From contig NZ_JAPJZI010000001.1 in the NCBI RefSeq assembly GCF_027944115.1, positions 3,286,001 to 3,350,000 of the forward strand: DNA of 64,000 bases. The letters run 5' to 3'. The notes below the pieces were generated by a model that saw nothing but the letters and a program-made list of their open reading frames with translations, made no database searches and had not been told where the DNA came from. Both the position numbers and the translations under genes were made by a program. This document shows, in pieces, positions 61,009 through 64,000 of the stretch. Positions within the stretch are counted from its first letter, which is position 1. Each line of letters starts with the position of its first letter. Source of the stretch: Hoeflea prorocentri. Its GTDB lineage: Bacteria > Pseudomonadota > Alphaproteobacteria > Rhizobiales > Rhizobiaceae.

Positions 61009-62291
61009 TGACTTTTCTGATCCTGGCCGGTTTGATTTTTCTTTTGCTGACCGGCATGCCGATCTTTGCCGGTCTCGGTCTGACCTCGCTGATCATCATG
61101 CTCTTGACCGAAGGCAATGTGAACAGCGCAGCCGATACGGTGTTTGCCAAGCTGAACAACGGACTTTTGACGGCCATACCGATGTTCGCCTTCATGGCGC
61201 ATGTGATGATCCGTGCCGGCGTGGTAAAAGACCTCTATGACGCTGCCAATGCGATGGTAGGCCATTTGCGCGGGGGCCTTGGGGTCGCCACAATCCTCTC
61301 CTGCACCATTTTCGCTGCAATTTCCGGATCTTCCGTTGCCACCGCTCTGACCATCGGCTCGACGGCCATCCCGCAGATGAAACGCTTCAACTACCGCCCG
61401 AGCTATTCCTATGGTGTTATTGCTGCTGGCGGCACGCTGGGGATCCTGATCCCGCCCTCCGGACCACTCATCCTTTATGCCATCGTAACCGAGGCCTCGA
61501 TCGGAGCCCTTTTTCTGGCCGGGTTGATTCCGGGTATCATGATGGCAGCCATCTTTGCCGGCTGGGCGATGATCAGCGCGAGCTTCGGCGGCGCGGTAGT
61601 CGCTCAGCCCTTTGCAGGCATGGGCGTCATCTGGGGGCGCATGAAGCAGTCGATCTGGGCCCTCTTGATGCCGCCGGTTGTGTTGGGGGGGATATATCTT
61701 GGCATTTTTACAGCGACTGAAGCAGCCTCGATCGGGTGCCTCTATGCATTGATCATCAGCGTTGTGGTCTACCGTAATTTCGGCCTGCGTGACCTTTGGA
61801 TCACCGCGTTCGAGACGGTGCGCACAACTGCCATGCTGTTCATGATTCTCGCGGCTGCCGCGCTGTTTGGTCACGCCGTGACGATCATCCGCCTGCCCAT
61901 AGAGATCGTCGAACAGGTGACGGCAATCGGCCTCAGCCCCGCCATGTTTGTTGTCGCGGTGATGCTGCTCATTCTTGTGCTGGGCATGTTCCTTGAAACA
62001 ATCTCGATCATCCTGATCACCACACCAATTGTCTTTCCGGTTATGCTGGCACTTGGCATCGACCCGATCTGGTACGGCATCTTATTGATGATCAACCTCG
62101 AGCTTGCGCTTATCACGCCGCCCGTCGGAATGAACCTCTTCGTCATCAAGGGCATCGCAAAAGCCCCGCTGGCCGACGTCATCCGCGGCGCGCTTCCATA
62201 TGCTGCACTGATGCTTCTTGGCCTGATCATCGTCTTTGTGTTCCCAGCGTTGTCCACATGGCTTCCCAAAGCCGCAGGGTTCGGAGGCTGA
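61005..62291 (+). CDS. TRAP transporter large permease (DctM family)
   Basis: 428-residue membrane protein with about twelve helices. GSSVATALTIGSTAIPQMKRFNYRPSYSYGVIAAGGTLGILIPPSGPLILY and ALITPPVGMNLFVIKGIA are the DctM signatures. ATG 61005 is chosen, giving the usual hydrophobic N-terminus; the longer frame overlaps dctQ. Last gene of the operon. Confidence 0.88.
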   Translation: MMTFLILAGLIFLLLTGMPIFAGLGLTSLIIMLLTEGNVNSAADTVFAKLNNGLLTAIPMFAFMAHVMIRAGVVKDLYDAANAMVGHLRGGLGVATILSCTIFAAISGSSVATALTIGSTAIPQMKRFNYRPSYSYGVIAAGGTLGILIPPSGPLILYAIVTEASIGALFLAGLIPGIMMAAIFAGWAMISASFGGAVVAQPFAGMGVIWGRMKQSIWALLMPPVVLGGIYLGIFTATEAASIGCLYALIISVVVYRNFGLRDLWITAFETVRTTAMLFMILAAAALFGHAVTIIRLPIEIVEQVTAIGLSPAMFVVAVMLLILVLGMFLETISIILITTPIVFPVMLALGIDPIWYGILLMINLELALITPPVGMNLFVIKGIAKAPLADVIRGALPYAALMLLGLIIVFVFPALSTWLPKAAGFGG

Positions 62292-62597
62292 GCGACACGA
62301 TCACGAGGTTCGCCACGCGCGCATGCTGAAGATTCTATCTATGTATTTTTTCTTCACTGGCAACAGAAGTCCGCAAACCCTGTTGGAGCAGAAGTTCGTG
62401 GTCGTCCACCAAGCAGTTGGAAAGTCCGCATAGCAGACGTTGGCACAGACGTAGATCGAAAGCTCCACGTATTGAAAGCAGGTTCCTGATGCTATCTACG
62501 GAGCCAACTCAAGCGATTTGTTTCAAATTCGCAAGACAAACGCGAGACGAAACGGTCTCTTTGCAATCGAAATTTTTGTTAAGTCATTGAAAATTGT
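62292..62597. other. Gap between TRAP operon and tRNA-Arg, no gene seen
   Basis: 306 nt, more AT-rich than the operon before it. No clear terminator for the TRAP operon and no recognisable coding frame. If the region is the edge of an inserted element, this is where its right junction lies. Confidence 0.4.
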
Positions 62598-62674
<77 letters not shown>

Positions 62675-62798
62675 CAGGCGCTGTAAGCGCGAACACAGCA
62701 AGGTGGATAACCGATGTGCCGCGTCACTGCAATTGGAAAGTGCGCGGCACCGGTCATTGAACAGGGTCCGTGCGGCTCAAGACCGCCGCCCCTTCCTA

Positions 62799-64000
62799 TT
62801 ACTTGCCCTTGGTCTTGTGCATGAGGGACAGGCCCTTTGCGGTGCGGTTGGGGAAACCTTTCCAGTAGGTGTGCTCGGGCTTCAAGGTTCCATCCTCTTC
62901 AACCGCGTAGACGCCGTCGCCGGATTTTTCAACAAGATTGAGATAGGGCTGCATTTCACCGTCCTTCTTCAGATACTGGCCGAAAAACGCCGTGACAAAG
63001 TGCTGCGTGATGTTGTTCATGCGCACATTGTCCCAGACCGCATCGGCATAGTGGTCGAAGGGGATGAAATCGATGTGTTCGGAGGGCTGCCAGGCTTCGC
63101 TTGGCGCGGGGATCGGCGCACCGGCATTGTGATTGGCGTATTCGAAGGTCAGCAGATAGCGGTCCGTATTGGTGCTGAGATCAAAGATCGCCTTGGTGCC
63201 GTTTTCATAACCAGATACGTCATCATCGCTGCCTGATATGAAGAACATCGGGATGCGCACGCCCGAAAGGCCCTTGGCATCCCAGAAACCGGTGTTCATG
63301 CCCCAGGGCGCAACGGCAACCGCAGCCTTGATGCGCGGATCGATCAGCGCCTCATGGCTGTCACTGCCGGCAAGGTGAACACCAAGGGTGCCCGCCGGCG
63401 CGCCCCATGGATATTCCGTGCTTGCCTGGGTGACGCCGCCGCCGGCGGTGATGACGGCTCCGTAGCCGCCCATCGAATAGCCGACGAGGCCCGTATTGGA
63501 GGCATCGACAAGCCCGCTCAGAAAGTTCCCGTCCTCCTTCGACATGATGTCGATCGTATCGACGACAAAGGTCTGGTCGATTGAGCGGTTGACCAGCGTC
63601 GAACCGAAGGCCGCCTTGTTGTCATAGGTGCTCTCGGTGTGATCGATGGAGACGACGACATAGCCCTTCGTGGCCAGGTTCTCGCCCAGATGGCTCATCA
63701 GGAATCGATTGCCGGGATAGCCGTGGGAGATGACGATCAACGGATAACCGGTGTCGACCTTTGCCGGTTCGGCATCGCGGACAGCGCGGCCCTTCAAGTC
63801 GACCTTGGTGACACCGTCGCGCAATAGAACGCCTTCATAGGTGCCTCCGGAACCGGTGCCGGCCGCGGCCGGATACCAGACTTCCAGGGTCAGCGGCCGG
63901 TCGTAGCGCGGCAGGTCGTTGGCCGATTCGACCTTGAGGATGTCGACCTGACCGGTGTTGGTCACCTCAAGGGTGCGAACGCCGATCGGGCTGTCGCCAT
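62799..64000 (-). CDS. Alpha/beta hydrolase (PAF-acetylhydrolase/dienelactone-hydrolase-like), 5' end beyond window
   Basis: At least 400 residues; the frame stays open to the window edge, so the start lies outside. VGYSMGGYGA is the nucleophile elbow with catalytic Ser; YPLIVISHGYPGNRFLMSHLGENLATKGYVVVSIDHTES is the oxyanion-strand region; SGSDDDVSGYE holds a candidate catalytic Asp and YANHNAGAP a candidate His. The segment VGVRTLEVTNTGQVDILKV before it is the N-terminal strand of platelet-activating-factor acetylhydrolase-like proteins. Substrate unknown. Confidence 0.8.
   Translation of the reverse strand, partial: GDSPIGVRTLEVTNTGQVDILKVESANDLPRYDRPLTLEVWYPAAAGTGSGGTYEGVLLRDGVTKVDLKGRAVRDAEPAKVDTGYPLIVISHGYPGNRFLMSHLGENLATKGYVVVSIDHTESTYDNKAAFGSTLVNRSIDQTFVVDTIDIMSKEDGNFLSGLVDASNTGLVGYSMGGYGAVITAGGGVTQASTEYPWGAPAGTLGVHLAGSDSHEALIDPRIKAAVAVAPWGMNTGFWDAKGLSGVRIPMFFISGSDDDVSGYENGTKAIFDLSTNTDRYLLTFEYANHNAGAPIPAPSEAWQPSEHIDFIPFDHYADAVWDNVRMNNITQHFVTAFFGQYLKKDGEMQPYLNLVEKSGDGVYAVEEDGTLKPEHTYWKGFPNRTAKGLSLMHKTKGK

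Overview
The window looks like a chromosomal (or large-replicon) segment of a GC-rich alphaproteobacterium, most probably of the Rhizobiales/Hyphomicrobiales. The pointers are the density of ABC and TRAP uptake systems, each with its own LysR/LacI/GntR/TetR regulator and catabolic enzymes, the ligase-associated exonuclease next to an ATP-dependent ligase, FolE2, and an XylFGH/FrcABC-like transporter. Genus and species cannot be read from the sequence alone. No insertion sequence, integrase, CRISPR array or rRNA was seen; one tRNA gene (Arg, CCG) is present.

Layout. 30-3696: glycine-betaine/proline-type ABC transporter (binding protein, ATPase, permease with an unusual N-terminal extension). 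3701-6646: GYD-domain protein, YtcJ-like amidohydrolase and CobW-type GTPase, overlapping or tightly packed. 6584-7459: convergent LysR regulator. 7659-14478: peptide/opine-type ABC operon that also carries two phosphatases (HAD and metallophosphoesterase). 14489-16509: glutamine amidotransferase and PuuB-like amine oxidase, with a strong intrinsic terminator in the oxidase leader. 16759-19370: ligase-associated exonuclease plus ATP-dependent DNA ligase.

19367-30945 is a sugar or sugar-acid catabolic locus: GMC oxidoreductase and GntR regulator on the minus strand; aldehyde dehydrogenase, RbsABC-like transporter, enolase-superfamily dehydratase, zinc alcohol dehydrogenase and KduD-like dehydrogenase on the plus strand, with three similar helically spaced candidate operators between them. 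30972-38545 is a second sugar locus: LacI regulator, phytanoyl-CoA-dioxygenase-like protein, ATPase and permease divergent from their XylF-like binding protein, then aldo/keto reductase and IolG-like dehydrogenase. Two near-identical AACCGGTT-centred operators tie the last two transcription units together.

38887-40827 holds two facing glycosyltransferase-like genes. 41033-46375 is a minus-strand operon of TetR repressor, TRAP transporter, GAF protein and amidohydrolase; a perfect 18-bp operator lies in its promoter. 46659-52241 has an accessory character: an orphan kinase, decayed gene remnants, a repeat-rich autotransporter, a pterin dehydratase, and a sialyltransferase-fold-like orphan. 52242-54155 continues the pterin theme with FolE2 and a pteridine-reductase-like SDR. 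54377-55546 is an M20 amidohydrolase.

The last part, 56294-62291, is a LysR-controlled CoA-transferase, HMG-CoA-lyase and TRAP operon, lying between a degenerate tRNA-Arg 3' fragment and the intact tRNA-Arg, which suggests an old tRNA-targeted insertion. The window ends inside an alpha/beta-hydrolase gene.
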